Positions 1-7,968 of a DNA stretch of 64,000 bases are shown piece after piece; positions within the stretch are counted from its first letter, which is position 1, and every line of letters starts with the position of its first letter. Source of the DNA: Palsa-1439 sp050015495 (GTDB lineage: Bacteria; Verrucomicrobiota; Verrucomicrobiia; Palsa-1439); NCBI GenBank assembly GCA_050015495.1, contig JBEKBH010000017.1, positions 1 to 64,000 on the forward strand, read 5' to 3'. The notes below the pieces were generated by a model that had not been told where the DNA came from, searched no databases, and saw only the letters and a list, made by a program, of their open reading frames with translations. The position numbers were made by a program, and so were the translations under genes.

Positions 1-158
1 TCCACCTTCATCACCGCCAGCACGGAGTCCAATGCATTGTCCGCAATTTCCTTGAGATCGAGGGTCCGGTTGACAGCATCCGAGACGAAATTGATCGCCG
101 TCAGTCGCGGGTCACGCAACGGCTTGGATCCGGATACCGTGCTATCAGGGATTTTCAT
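1..158 (-). CDS. Partial N-terminus of a GAF-type sensor protein
   Basis: Only the first 52 codons lie in the window; the gene runs off the left edge. The ATG at 158 opens a hydrophilic N-terminus without a signal peptide. It continues into LKEIADNALDSVLAVMKV, the kind of helix that often opens a GAF domain in multi-sensor histidine kinases or PP2C-type phosphatases. The catalytic part is not visible, so the kinase or phosphatase nature cannot be decided. It is divergent from the dUTPase-like gene, with 78 bp between the two start codons. The GAF assignment rests on one helix and is tentative. Confidence 0.5.
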   Translation of the reverse strand, partial: MKIPDSTVSGSKPLRDPRLTAINFVSDAVNRTLDLKEIADNALDSVLAVMKV

Positions 159-236
159 CGCTAGCCGGCCACCTCCAATCTATACCAGAAAAGCCGTGAT
201 TTTTCACCACTTTCTCTCGATAATGCGGCCAGCCTT

Positions 237-617
237 ATGAATGCACCCGACAAACTTGAAGAGATCTTTCGCCTCCAGGAGCAACTGAACAAACGGATCG
301 GCGTCGACACCACCCAGATGACGGACGACCAGCGGCAACAGTGGGTGTTGAACTATTGCCGAGCGTTGACCCAGGAGGTCGCCGAATTGACGGACAGTGT
401 CCCGTGGAAATGGTGGGCCAAGTATCAAAAGTTTGACAAACAGAATGCCCGAGTCGAAGTCATCGATTTGCTCCATTTCCTGATTTCCATTGCGCAGGTC
501 CTGGAGATGACCCCCGCCGACTTCTACGACGCCTACGCCAAGAAGCATCAGGTGAATCTCGCCCGCCAAGACAGCGGGTACCACACCAAAGACGAGGACG
601 ACAGCAAACATATCTGA
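237..617 (+). CDS. dUTPase-like all-alpha NTP pyrophosphohydrolase
   Basis: A 126-residue cytosolic protein of the dimeric dUTPase/MazG-like superfamily, which hydrolyses (d)NTPs to the monophosphate plus pyrophosphate; dUTP is the likely substrate. The metal-binding pattern is visible: E47-x-x-E50 (in EVAELTDSVPWKWW) followed by E74-x-x-D77 (in EVIDLLHF). The Trp-rich stretch after the first motif is typical of the dUTPase_2 branch rather than housekeeping MazG. The protein is shorter than the trypanosomal and Campylobacter dimeric dUTPases and has a charged C-terminal tail. The gene is monocistronic and converges on rplQ. The substrate is inferred from family resemblance only. Confidence 0.75.
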   Translation: MNAPDKLEEIFRLQEQLNKRIGVDTTQMTDDQRQQWVLNYCRALTQEVAELTDSVPWKWWAKYQKFDKQNARVEVIDLLHFLISIAQVLEMTPADFYDAYAKKHQVNLARQDSGYHTKDEDDSKHI

Positions 618-688
618 TGCAACAACCGGTGCCACGACCACTCTGTTCTCGTTAGCCAAGCACCACATCACCCGTTCATGAAATGACA

Positions 689-714
689 ACGGCCTCCCTT
701 GATGGGGAGGCCGT
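689..714 (-). terminator. Perfect 10-bp hairpin between rplQ and the dUTPase gene
   Basis: ACGGCCTCCC (689-698) pairs perfectly with GGGAGGCCGT (705-714) around a 6-nt loop. It lies 29 nt past the rplQ stop and 72 nt past the stop of the convergent gene, so it is probably the bidirectional terminator closing the ribosomal supercluster. The T-run after the stem is weak on both strands (TTGTCATTTC on the minus strand), so termination efficiency is uncertain. Confidence 0.6.
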
Positions 715-742
715 GCCGTTTCCAATGGTTGTATGGAGACCG

Positions 743-1237
743 CTACGACGCGGCGGCGCCTTCTTCCTTCTTTTCGTCCGCCTTCTTCTTGGCTTTCGGG
801 GCCTTCGCTTCTTTGGCTTTTGGTTCCTTGGCCTTTGGCTCTTCCGCCTTCTTGCCCGCGTCCGGTTCCGGCGCGGCCGTCACCGTGCCCGTCCATTCGA
901 GAATGGCGACAGGCGCGGCGTCTCCCAATCGCTGGCCGACCCGGACAACCCGGGTATAACCGCCGTTGCGGTCACCGTGTTGCTTTCCGATCTCCGCAAA
1001 GAGTTTGGCGACCGCTGGCTTGTGCCGCAGAAACGCCAGGGCTTCGCGTCGGTGGTGGAGCGTACCCTTCTTGGCCAGAGTGACCATCTTGTCCGCATAC
1101 CGGCGGGCCACTTTGGCTTTGGCGACCGTCGTGGTGATGCGGCTGTATTCGATCAGGCTGCACACCAGGTTGGCCAGTGTGGAGCGCCGATGCTGGGATT
1201 TCATCCCCAGCTTGGCTGTTCGCTTTCGGTGTCGCAT
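743..1237 (-). CDS. rplQ: 50S ribosomal protein bL17 with charged C-terminal tail
   Basis: L17 lies at the polypeptide exit-tunnel side of the large subunit. The first ~120 residues follow the family from the start (MRHRKRTAKLGMKSQHRR) through GDAAPVAILEW. The protein is 164 residues, about 40 longer than usual. The excess is a C-terminal tail made almost only of Lys, Ala, Glu and Pro (repeated KAKEPKAKE-type units). It is the last gene of the alpha operon, 29 nt after rpoA, and is followed by the hairpin at 689-714. The tail resembles the Ala/Lys-rich extension of S11 in the same operon. Confidence 0.97.
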   Translation of the reverse strand: MRHRKRTAKLGMKSQHRRSTLANLVCSLIEYSRITTTVAKAKVARRYADKMVTLAKKGTLHHRREALAFLRHKPAVAKLFAEIGKQHGDRNGGYTRVVRVGQRLGDAAPVAILEWTGTVTAAPEPDAGKKAEEPKAKEPKAKEAKAPKAKKKADEKKEEGAAAS

Positions 1238-1266
1238 GGCAATTTGTCCCCTTCCTCCGCCCCGCC

Positions 1267-2316
1267 CTACTCCGGCACCGGCATCGGACCGGAAAGGACC
1301 GCCTCAACGCTCTTGTTTGCGTCGGGCGCTTCCAGTAATGCCGCATCGAACTTCATGCCCAGGGTCAGGCCCAACGCCGACAATTTCTCTTTGATCTCGT
1401 TGAGGGATTTCTTCCCGAAATTCCGGTACTTGAGCATTTCCTGTTCGGTTTTCATGGCCAGTTGGCCGACGGTCGTAATGTTGGCGTTGTTCAGACAGTT
1501 GGCCGCACGCACGCTGAGTTCGATCTCGTTAACACTCATATTGAGGACCTTCTTCAACTTGGCCTGCTCGGCGCTGACCTTCTCACCGGCTTCCTCGAAC
1601 TCGACCACGATGTTTTTGTCGTAATCGCAGAACACATCCAGGTGGTGTCGCAGAATGTTCGAGGATTGCACCAGCGCATCTTCCGGCGTGATGCGCCCAT
1701 CCGTCCACACCTCAAGGATGAGCTTGTCGTAATCCGTACGTTGCCCGACACGGGTGTCCTCCACGCTGTAGCGCACGCGACGAACCGGCGAAAACAGCGA
1801 ATCAATCGCGATCACCCCGATCGCTTGCTCGGGCTTCTTGTTCTCCTCCGCCGGGCAGAAGCCGCGGCCCACTTTGATTTCCAATTCGATCTCAAAGTGC
1901 ATTTTCTTGTCGAGCGTGCAGATGTGCTGGTCGGGGTTGAGCACCTCGACGACCTGGTCGCTCTTGATGTCCGCCGCCGTCACCGCGCCGTCCTTGTTCG
2001 CCGACAGATAAACCACGTGCGGCTCGCGGCTGTGGGACTTCAGCAACACCTTCTTCAGATTGAGCACGATGTCCGTTACATCCTCGACAACACCGGGAAC
2101 GCTCGTGAACTCGTGGGGCGCGCCCTCGATTTTGACGGAACTGATGGCTGCCCCTTCCAGGGAACTGAGCAACACGCGCCGCAACGAGTTGCCGATGGTG
2201 TGGCTGTAGCCGGCTTCCAGCGGCTCGGCAATGAACTTGGCATATGTCGGCGTCGCGGTGGCGTCATCGCGCGTCAACCGCTTCGGCATTTCAAATCGAC
2301 CCAAACGAACTGGCAT
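1267..2316 (-). CDS. rpoA: RNA polymerase subunit alpha
   Basis: A 349-residue alpha subunit that dimerises to nucleate assembly of beta and beta-prime. The N-terminal domain carries the conserved GYSHTIGNSLRRVLLSSLEG dimerisation segment (about residues 36-55). After the linker comes the C-terminal helix-hairpin domain that contacts UP elements and activators (LSVRAANCLNNANITTVGQL and LKYRNFGKKSLNEIKEKL). It ends in an acidic, Pro-containing tail of about 25 residues. It sits between rpsD and rplQ as in most bacteria. Confidence 0.98.
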   Translation of the reverse strand: MPVRLGRFEMPKRLTRDDATATPTYAKFIAEPLEAGYSHTIGNSLRRVLLSSLEGAAISSVKIEGAPHEFTSVPGVVEDVTDIVLNLKKVLLKSHSREPHVVYLSANKDGAVTAADIKSDQVVEVLNPDQHICTLDKKMHFEIELEIKVGRGFCPAEENKKPEQAIGVIAIDSLFSPVRRVRYSVEDTRVGQRTDYDKLILEVWTDGRITPEDALVQSSNILRHHLDVFCDYDKNIVVEFEEAGEKVSAEQAKLKKVLNMSVNEIELSVRAANCLNNANITTVGQLAMKTEQEMLKYRNFGKKSLNEIKEKLSALGLTLGMKFDAALLEAPDANKSVEAVLSGPMPVPE

Positions 2317-2409
2317 GGTGAACTTCCTCCTGTGAGCCGGGTTTCCCGCGCTCTAGAAGCGCGGACCGACGGCTCGTTGTCGCGTCCGGACTGCGGACGC
2401 GGGTTCTCG

Positions 2410-3021
2410 TTATCTAGAATAAAACTCGACGATCAATTGTTCGTTGACGATGGGCTGAATATCATCCCGCGACGGTATCCGCCCGATCTGCGCCCGCAAC
2501 GCGTCCCGGCTGAACGTAATCCAGTCCGGCACGGGCCGAATCTGCGCGGATTCCAAACTTTTCGCCGCCAACTGCCGCGTCGCCGCGGTGTCGCGGATTT
2601 CCACCACGTCCCCGGGCTTCACGTTGAACGACGGCGACGAAACCTTGCGGCCATTCACGCGGATGTGCCCGTGTGAAACCATTTGCCGGGCAAACGGCCG
2701 CGTCGTGGCAAACCCGATGCGAAACACAACGTTGTCGAGGCGCGTCTCGAGCAATTGCAACAACGTCTCGCCCGTCACGCCGCGCTTCTTCAACGCCTTG
2801 TTGAACATGCGCCGGAACTGGCGCTCCAGCAGCCCGTACTGGTAACGCAATTTCTGCTTTTCGGCCAGGCCAATGCCATAATCACTTTGCTTGCGGCGCG
2901 CCTTCTTCGGGCCGTGCACGCCGGGCGGATACGCGCGGCGCTCCAGATATTTCGACGGGCCGAAAATCGGCTGTCCAAACCGGCGGCTGATGCGAACTCG
3001 TGGTCCTTTGTATCGTGCCAT
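2410..3021 (-). CDS. rpsD: 30S ribosomal protein uS4
   Basis: A 203-residue primary 16S-binding protein that nucleates the 5' domain of the small subunit. The ATG at 3021 gives the canonical start MARYKGPRVRISRRFGQP; the frame is open farther upstream, but that part overlaps rpsK. The S4 RNA-binding domain is in the middle (TRPFARQMVSHGHIRVNGRK). The end VNEQLIVEFYSR matches the family. In other bacteria S4 is the translational repressor of the alpha operon; no S4 target structure was identified by eye here. Confidence 0.97.
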   Translation of the reverse strand: MARYKGPRVRISRRFGQPIFGPSKYLERRAYPPGVHGPKKARRKQSDYGIGLAEKQKLRYQYGLLERQFRRMFNKALKKRGVTGETLLQLLETRLDNVVFRIGFATTRPFARQMVSHGHIRVNGRKVSSPSFNVKPGDVVEIRDTAATRQLAAKSLESAQIRPVPDWITFSRDALRAQIGRIPSRDDIQPIVNEQLIVEFYSR

Positions 3022-3038
3022 GGTACCAAAATCTCCTG

Positions 3039-3587
3039 CTACACGCGGCGGCGCTTCGGCGGCCGGCATCCATTATGCGGAACGGGCGTCACATCCTTGA
3101 TCACGGTGATGTCCAAACCGATCGCCTGCAGCGCGCGGATCGCGGCCTCACGCCCGCTGCCGGGCCCTTTCACCCACACCTCGATTTCCTTCAATCCATG
3201 CGCCATTCCCTGTCGCGCGGCGTCCTGCGCGACCAACTGGGCCGCGTAGGCCGTGCTCTTGCGCGAGCCTTTGAAGCCGACGCGCCCGGCGCTCGACCAA
3301 CCGATCACCCGGCCCTTCAAATCCGTGATCGACACACAGGTATTGTTAAACGTCGCCATGATATGGGCGATACCCTGAAACACGTTCTTGCTGTGCTTGG
3401 CCTTGATAACCTTCTTCGCGACCTCGCCCTCGGCCAATGCCTCCGCGGCCGTGGTCGGCACGGCGGACGCCGCCGGCGCGGCTCCGGCCGCCTCGGGAGC
3501 GGCTTCGGGTTTCGCGGCGGGTGTGCCTGCCTCGGCGGCGGGTTTCGCTTTCGGTTCTTCGGATTTCTTGGATGCTTCTTTAGCCAT
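3039..3587 (-). CDS. rpsK: 30S ribosomal protein uS11 with long N-terminal extension
   Basis: The S11 core begins near residue 58 (VKKVIKAKHSKNVFQGIAH) and ends in the invariant HNGCRPPKRRRV. S11 forms part of the platform near the E site. The protein is 182 residues instead of about 130. The extra N-terminal ~55 residues are almost wholly Ala, Pro, Glu, Lys and Thr and look disordered. No good alternative ATG sits at the core boundary, and the upstream ATG is 26 nt after the rpsM stop, so the extension is probably translated. Confidence 0.95.
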   Translation of the reverse strand: MAKEASKKSEEPKAKPAAEAGTPAAKPEAAPEAAGAAPAASAVPTTAAEALAEGEVAKKVIKAKHSKNVFQGIAHIMATFNNTCVSITDLKGRVIGWSSAGRVGFKGSRKSTAYAAQLVAQDAARQGMAHGLKEIEVWVKGPGSGREAAIRALQAIGLDITVIKDVTPVPHNGCRPPKRRRV

Positions 3588-3613
3588 TGTGCTCCTTCAA
3601 ATAACCATCGCGA

Positions 3614-4003
3614 TCAAACCTTGCCCGTCTTCGCTTCCTTGCTGCGAACCACGCCGACCGTCTTGCGCGGGCCCTTGCGGGTGCGCGCGTTGGTGGACGT
3701 GCGCTGGCCGCGCACCGGCAGGCCCTTCTTATGCCGGATCCCGCGGTAACAATTGATGCTCATCAGGCGCTTGATGTTCGTTTGCACTTCCCTTCGCAGA
3801 TCGCCTTCGATGCGAAAGCCCTGCAGCACCGTCGTCAGGTGCGACAGCTGCTCGTCGTTCAGGTCTTTCGCCCGCACATTCGGATTCACGCTCGCTTTCG
3901 CGCACACCTGGAGCGCGGTCGTCGGCCCGATCCCATAAATGTAGCGGAGCGCGATCCCAATTTGTTTCTGGTCCGGTACTTCCACACCAATCAAACGTGC
4001 CAT
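3614..4003 (-). CDS. rpsM: 30S ribosomal protein uS13
   Basis: A 129-residue head protein that contacts the large subunit and the P-site tRNA. It starts MARLIGVEVPDQKQIGIALR and contains the conserved YIYGIG turn, LMSINCYRGIRHKKGLPVRG and the C-terminal TNARTRKGPRKT basic tail. It lies 10 nt after rpmJ and 26 nt before rpsK in the alpha operon. Confidence 0.98.
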   Translation of the reverse strand: MARLIGVEVPDQKQIGIALRYIYGIGPTTALQVCAKASVNPNVRAKDLNDEQLSHLTTVLQGFRIEGDLRREVQTNIKRLMSINCYRGIRHKKGLPVRGQRTSTNARTRKGPRKTVGVVRSKEAKTGKV

Positions 4004-4013
4004 GCCGATACCT

Positions 4014-4127
4014 CTAGCCTTGACGTTGTTTGTGCCGCGGGTTGGTGCAAATCACGCGCACCACTCCCTTGCGCCGCACCACTTTGCAGCGTTCGCACAA
4101 CCGTTTTACGGAAGGTTTTACTTTCAT
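4014..4127 (-). CDS. rpmJ: 50S ribosomal protein bL36
   Basis: A 37-residue protein starting MKVKPSVKRLCERCKVVRRK and ending CTNPRHKQRQG. The zinc ligands are present (CERC, then Cys and His in CTNPRHKQ), so this is the zinc-binding form of L36, which sits in the L7/L12-stalk region of the large subunit. It is flanked by infA (15 nt upstream) and rpsM (10 nt downstream), the normal position. Confidence 0.96.
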   Translation of the reverse strand: MKVKPSVKRLCERCKVVRRKGVVRVICTNPRHKQRQG

Positions 4128-4142
4128 GTTTGTCCTGCCTGT

Positions 4143-4367
4143 CTACTGCTCTTTCTGCCGAAACGTAATTCGGCCCTTGCTCAAATCGTACGGTGACATC
4201 TCGACCATCACCTTGTCGCCGGGCAACAACCGGATAAAATGCAGCCGCATCTTACCCGAAATATGCGCCAATACTCGATGCTTATTCGGCAACTCCACCC
4301 GAAACATCGTGTTCGGCAGCAACTCGACTACCGTGCCTTCGACTCGTATGGGCTCTTCCTTAGCCAC
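4143..4367 (-). CDS. infA: Translation initiation factor IF-1
   Basis: A 74-residue OB-fold protein that blocks the A site during initiation. It starts MAKEEPIRVEGTVVELLPN and includes HISGKMRLHFIRLLPGDKV and the end DLSKGRITFRQKEQ, so it is full length. Its ATG lies 40 bp inside the 3' end of map, so the two reading frames overlap and translation is probably coupled. Confidence 0.97.
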   Translation of the reverse strand: MAKEEPIRVEGTVVELLPNTMFRVELPNKHRVLAHISGKMRLHFIRLLPGDKVMVEMSPYDLSKGRITFRQKEQ

Positions 4368-5104
4368 GTCAAAATCTCGGCGTCTCCATCCGTTACCAGG
4401 ACCGTATGCTCGAAGTGCGCGCTGGGCGCTCCATCAGCCGATACCACGGTCCAGCCATCGCTCAACATCACCACATCGCTCGCACCCGCATTGATCATCG
4501 GCTCGATCGCCAACGTCATTCCCGGCTTCAATTTCGGGTCGGGCCCCGAACCCACATAGTTCGGGACTTGCGGCTCTTCATGCATTTTCCGCCCGACTCC
4601 GTGTCCGACAAATTCTCTCACAACCGAAAACCCGTTCTCTTCGACCATCGTCTGGACCGCCCGCGAGATATCGGAAACCCGATTCCCTGCTCGCGCCGCC
4701 GCAATCCCTGCGTACAGCGCCTGCTCGGTCACCTGCAGCAACCGTTGGGTCCGGCCTTCCACGACTCCCACGGCGACTGTGGTCGCGTTATCTCCCACGA
4801 ACCCATTCACGATAATCCCCACATCCAAGCTCACAATATCGCCATATTGCACCCGACGCTGGCTCGGAATGCCGTGAACCACTTCCTCGTTCACTGACAC
4901 GCAAATGTGTCCTGGGTAACCTTTATATCCGAGAAATGGGCTCTTCCCGCCCAATTTTTCAATCAACCCCGCCGCCACGCCATTCAGCTCCGCGGTCGTG
5001 CGCCCCGGCTGAACCTCACGCGCCACGGCACTCAAGACCTGTGCCGCCGCCTGGCACGCGACCCGCATTCGCTCAATCTCTTCTGGCGTCTTAATAACGA
5101 TCAC
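4328..5104 (-). CDS. map: Methionine aminopeptidase, type I
   Basis: A 258-residue metalloprotease that removes the initiator Met from nascent chains. The start is GTG at 5104, giving MIVIKTPEEIERM, the usual family N-terminus. Metal-ligand regions are visible: DVGIIVNGFVGDNATT (two Asp), GHGVGRKMHEEP (His) and a C-terminal FEHTVLVTDGDAEILT (Glu). The family normally ends near EILT. Here 14 further residues (WLRKSPYESKAR) run 40 bp into infA. It follows the adk remnant in the spc operon. Confidence 0.96.
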   Translation of the reverse strand: MIVIKTPEEIERMRVACQAAAQVLSAVAREVQPGRTTAELNGVAAGLIEKLGGKSPFLGYKGYPGHICVSVNEEVVHGIPSQRRVQYGDIVSLDVGIIVNGFVGDNATTVAVGVVEGRTQRLLQVTEQALYAGIAAARAGNRVSDISRAVQTMVEENGFSVVREFVGHGVGRKMHEEPQVPNYVGSGPDPKLKPGMTLAIEPMINAGASDVVMLSDGWTVVSADGAPSAHFEHTVLVTDGDAEILTWLRKSPYESKAR

Positions 5105-5106
5105 GA

Positions 5107-5468
5107 CTAAACCTCCAGCCGTTTCTGTACGGTCTCCGCCATATCATCCGCGATGCGTCAACTGGTTGCCGCATCGGTTGCGAACCCTACTCTGCCGCGG
5201 AGGCCCGAACTTTCAATGATACAACGCGCCGCAGTTTTCGCAACTCTGTCGTCGAGCACGCGGTCGAATGCTGTCCACGTGGGTTCCCGTCCGCAGAAAC
5301 TCATCGAAGACGAATCCGCCGGTCGATTGTTGCTCGTCACGCAGCAACCGCACGACCGCTATCCTGATCTCATCGGGCGCCGGTCGCCCTTTGTCAATGA
5401 ACTGCTTCGCCGCCGTAACTTCGCCGGACGCTGGTGGTCTCAAAAAACAGGACGCAGTGGTGACTCAT
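5107..5468 (-). pseudogene. adk: Degenerate adenylate kinase remnant between secY and map
   Basis: In most bacteria the secY-map interval holds adk. Here only debris remains, seen in shifted frames. An ATG at 5468 opens MSHHCVLFF, then the P-loop region is missing. One frame gives AAKQFIDKGRPAPDEIRI, then GGFVFDEFLRT (canonical GFxxDGFPRT with Gly to Glu and Pro to Leu), then SCENCGALYH followed by a stop (5213), matching the lid Cys-x2-Cys-Gly-x-x-Tyr-His. After the stop KFGPP continues the match, and another frame (5107-5154) reads DDMAETVQKRLEV then TAG. The P-loop, catalytic Arg segments and the C-terminus are lost, so it cannot be functional. Adk is essential, so a working copy must lie elsewhere. 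Confidence 0.8.
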
Positions 5469-5486
5469 CGTCACCTTTCCCCGTCG

Positions 5487-6833
5487 TCAGAACCGGCCTT
5501 TCAATCGGCCCTTCCGCAAGAACCCGTCGTAATGACGCATCACCAGATGCGACTCGACCTGGCGCATCGTGTCCAGCATGACGCCAACGTTGATGAGCAG
5601 GCTCGTTCCACCAAAAAAGCTCGCGGTCAGATACGGCAGCCGAAAGTTGTGCGACAAAATGTACGGAATGACCGCGACACCCGTCAGGAATATGGAACCG
5701 GACAGCGTAATCCGCGTCATGATCCGATCCAGATACTCCGCCGTCGGCCGGCCCGGCCGAATCCCCGGGACGTACCCGCCGTACTTCTTCAGGTCGTCCG
5801 CGATTTGCAACGGATTGAATTGTGTCGCCACCCAGAAATATGAAAAGAACAGGATCATCCCGCCGTACAACATAAGATACAGTGACTCGCCCTCCGTCAA
5901 CAAGCGGGACAGGTTCTGAAAAAAGGACATCTGCAACATGGAAAAAATCTTTGCGGGAAACAACAGGATTGCTTGCGCGAAAATGATCGGCATGACTCCC
6001 GAGTAATTGACCTTCAGCGGCATGAATGTCTGCCCGCCTCCCAGCATTTTGCGTCCGACCATGCGTTTCGCGTACTGAACCGGTATCTTTCGCTCCGCCT
6101 CGGTGACCGCCACCACCACCGCCGTTACCGCGACCGCCATCACCAGCAACAGAATCGCATGAAGGGCATTGAACTGGCTTTCCGGCCCGACAAACAGTCG
6201 GAACGCCTGGTTGATCGCCCGCGGCAGGCGGTCCACGATGCCCACCGTGATGATGATCGACATTCCGTTGCCAATTCCCCGCTCGGTGATCTGCTCGCCA
6301 AGCCACATCAATAGAATGGTTCCACTCGTAATGGTCAGCACGGTCAACAACTCGAAACCGATTCCAGGATTGGCCACCAATACGCCCGTAAAGCCGGAAA
6401 ACATTGTTTGCGGATGCTCGAACGCCTTAGCCAACAACAATGACTGAACGATGCACAGGCCGACCGTCATGTAGCGCGAGTACTGGATCAATTTCGCCCG
6501 GCCCGTTTCCCCTTCCTGCTTGAGTTTCTCCAGCGACGGCATGACCGCCGGTAACAACATCATGATGATGGACGCGCTGATGTACGGCATCACACCCAGT
6601 GCGAATACCGCGCATTGCTGCAGGCCGCCCCCGGTCATCATGTCCGCCAAACCCATGAAACTGCCGCCCACGCGCTGCTGGATTTGCGCCATGTATTGGT
6701 TCAATTCCGAAGGATCCACGCCCGGGCAGGGAATATTCGCGCCCAATCGCGCGAGCGCGACCATGCCCAGCGTAAACAGGATCCGACGCCGCAGTTCGGG
6801 AATCTTCCAGCAGTTGAGGAATGCGGAGAACAT
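5487..6833 (-). CDS. secY: Sec translocon channel subunit SecY
   Basis: A 448-residue inner-membrane protein with ten transmembrane helices forming the protein-conducting channel with SecE (encoded at 30595-30792). Conserved stretches include LFTLGMVALARLGANIPCPG near the N-terminus, GIGNGMSIIITVGI, and the cytoplasmic loop RKIPVQYAKRMVGRKMLGGG. It follows rplO by 20 nt. The sequence downstream that usually encodes adk is degenerate. Confidence 0.98.
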   Translation of the reverse strand: MFSAFLNCWKIPELRRRILFTLGMVALARLGANIPCPGVDPSELNQYMAQIQQRVGGSFMGLADMMTGGGLQQCAVFALGVMPYISASIIMMLLPAVMPSLEKLKQEGETGRAKLIQYSRYMTVGLCIVQSLLLAKAFEHPQTMFSGFTGVLVANPGIGFELLTVLTITSGTILLMWLGEQITERGIGNGMSIIITVGIVDRLPRAINQAFRLFVGPESQFNALHAILLLVMAVAVTAVVVAVTEAERKIPVQYAKRMVGRKMLGGGQTFMPLKVNYSGVMPIIFAQAILLFPAKIFSMLQMSFFQNLSRLLTEGESLYLMLYGGMILFFSYFWVATQFNPLQIADDLKKYGGYVPGIRPGRPTAEYLDRIMTRITLSGSIFLTGVAVIPYILSHNFRLPYLTASFFGGTSLLINVGVMLDTMRQVESHLVMRHYDGFLRKGRLKGRF

Positions 6834-6853
6834 GGGTCGTCAACGATCGCGCG

Positions 6854-7372
6854 TCACTTCTCTCCCACGGGTGTCTTCGGCGCTGCGGCCAGCGGCGGCG
6901 GCTGATGATGGATGCTCCGCAATGGCAGGTCTTCGCATTGGCCACCAGCCCGGGTAATCTTTTCCCGCGCGGACGCGCTAAACTTCTGGGCCTTGACCGT
7001 CAGCTTTTTCTTCAACGCGCCGTTGCCAAGTACTTTGACTCCGTCAAACAGCCTGTCGGCCAGTCTGGCCTCCACCAACGCCTCGGGCGTAACCGTCGCG
7101 CCGTTGTCGAACTCGTTTAACTGCTCGACATTGACAATGGTGTAAACCGTCCGGAAGTTCGCATTGTTGAATCCGCGCTTCGGAATGCGGCGCAGCAACG
7201 GCATCTGGCCGCCTTCAAATCCCAATCGAATCGTACCACCGGAACGCGCCGTCTGCCCTTTGCCCCCGCGTCCGCTGGTCTTGCCATGACCCGAACTCTC
7301 GCCAATACCCAACCGTTTCGTGCGGTGCTTGGCGCCAGGACGAGGTTTCAAATTATGCAGTCGCATCGTCAT
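6854..7372 (-). CDS. rplO: 50S ribosomal protein uL15
   Basis: A late-assembly large-subunit protein. It starts MTMRLHNLKPRPGAKHRTKR and has the Gly-rich GESSGHGKTSGRGGKGQ segment and the end ASAREKITRAGGQCEDLPL. It is 172 residues, about 25 longer than usual, because of a Pro/Ala-rich tail (HHQPPPLAAAPKTPVGEK). It starts 1 nt after rpsE. The rpmD (L30) gene that normally separates these two is absent. Confidence 0.97.
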   Translation of the reverse strand: MTMRLHNLKPRPGAKHRTKRLGIGESSGHGKTSGRGGKGQTARSGGTIRLGFEGGQMPLLRRIPKRGFNNANFRTVYTIVNVEQLNEFDNGATVTPEALVEARLADRLFDGVKVLGNGALKKKLTVKAQKFSASAREKITRAGGQCEDLPLRSIHHQPPPLAAAPKTPVGEK

Positions 7373-7373
7373 A

Positions 7374-7967
7374 TCAGCTCACCCCGGCGGCCGTTGGTCG
7401 CGTCAACCCGCGCACTCGCATGATTTCCTCGCGCGGACGCAAATTCAGCAGGGCGTCAATCGTGGCCTTCACCACGTTGACCGCATTGCTCGATCCCAGC
7501 GACTTTGTCAGTACGTCACGCACCCCCGCGGCCTCAATGACGGCACGCACGCCGCCGCCCGCGATAACGCCGGTGCCCGGCGATGCGGGCCGCAACAACA
7601 CGCGTCCGCCGCCAAAGACACCCACGATTTCGTGGGGAATCGTCGAGCCTTTTAGATTCACAAACACCATGGATTTCTTCGCCTGATCAGTGCCCTTGCG
7701 GATCGCGTCGGCAACCTCGTTGGCCTTGCCAAAACCCCAGCCTACGTGCCCGCGTCGGTCGCCGGCAACCACCAACGCGCTGAAATGAAAGCGGCGTCCG
7801 CCCTTCACAACCTTCGCGCTCCGGTTGACGTAGACGACCTTTTCAACAATATCACCGCCTGGGCGATCGATCTCGACTCCCAGTTCCTCGACCACGGCTA
7901 CCGGCGAGGCTTCCTTGCCTTTGGAAGCGATCGGCTTTGCAATCTTCGGTTTCTTTTCAGGTGCCAT
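7374..7967 (-). CDS. rpsE: 30S ribosomal protein uS5
   Basis: A 197-residue decoding-fidelity protein with mRNA-entry helicase function. The N-terminal double-stranded RNA-binding domain contains VVKGGRRFHFSALVVAGD and GWGFGKANEVADAIRKG; the C-terminal domain has GTGVIAGGGVRAVIEAAG and ends LTRPTAAGVS. About 35 extra residues rich in Lys, Pro and Val precede the core. It is packed 1 nt from both rplR and rplO. Confidence 0.97.
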   Translation of the reverse strand: MAPEKKPKIAKPIASKGKEASPVAVVEELGVEIDRPGGDIVEKVVYVNRSAKVVKGGRRFHFSALVVAGDRRGHVGWGFGKANEVADAIRKGTDQAKKSMVFVNLKGSTIPHEIVGVFGGGRVLLRPASPGTGVIAGGGVRAVIEAAGVRDVLTKSLGSSNAVNVVKATIDALLNLRPREEIMRVRGLTRPTAAGVS

Positions 7968-7968
7968 A

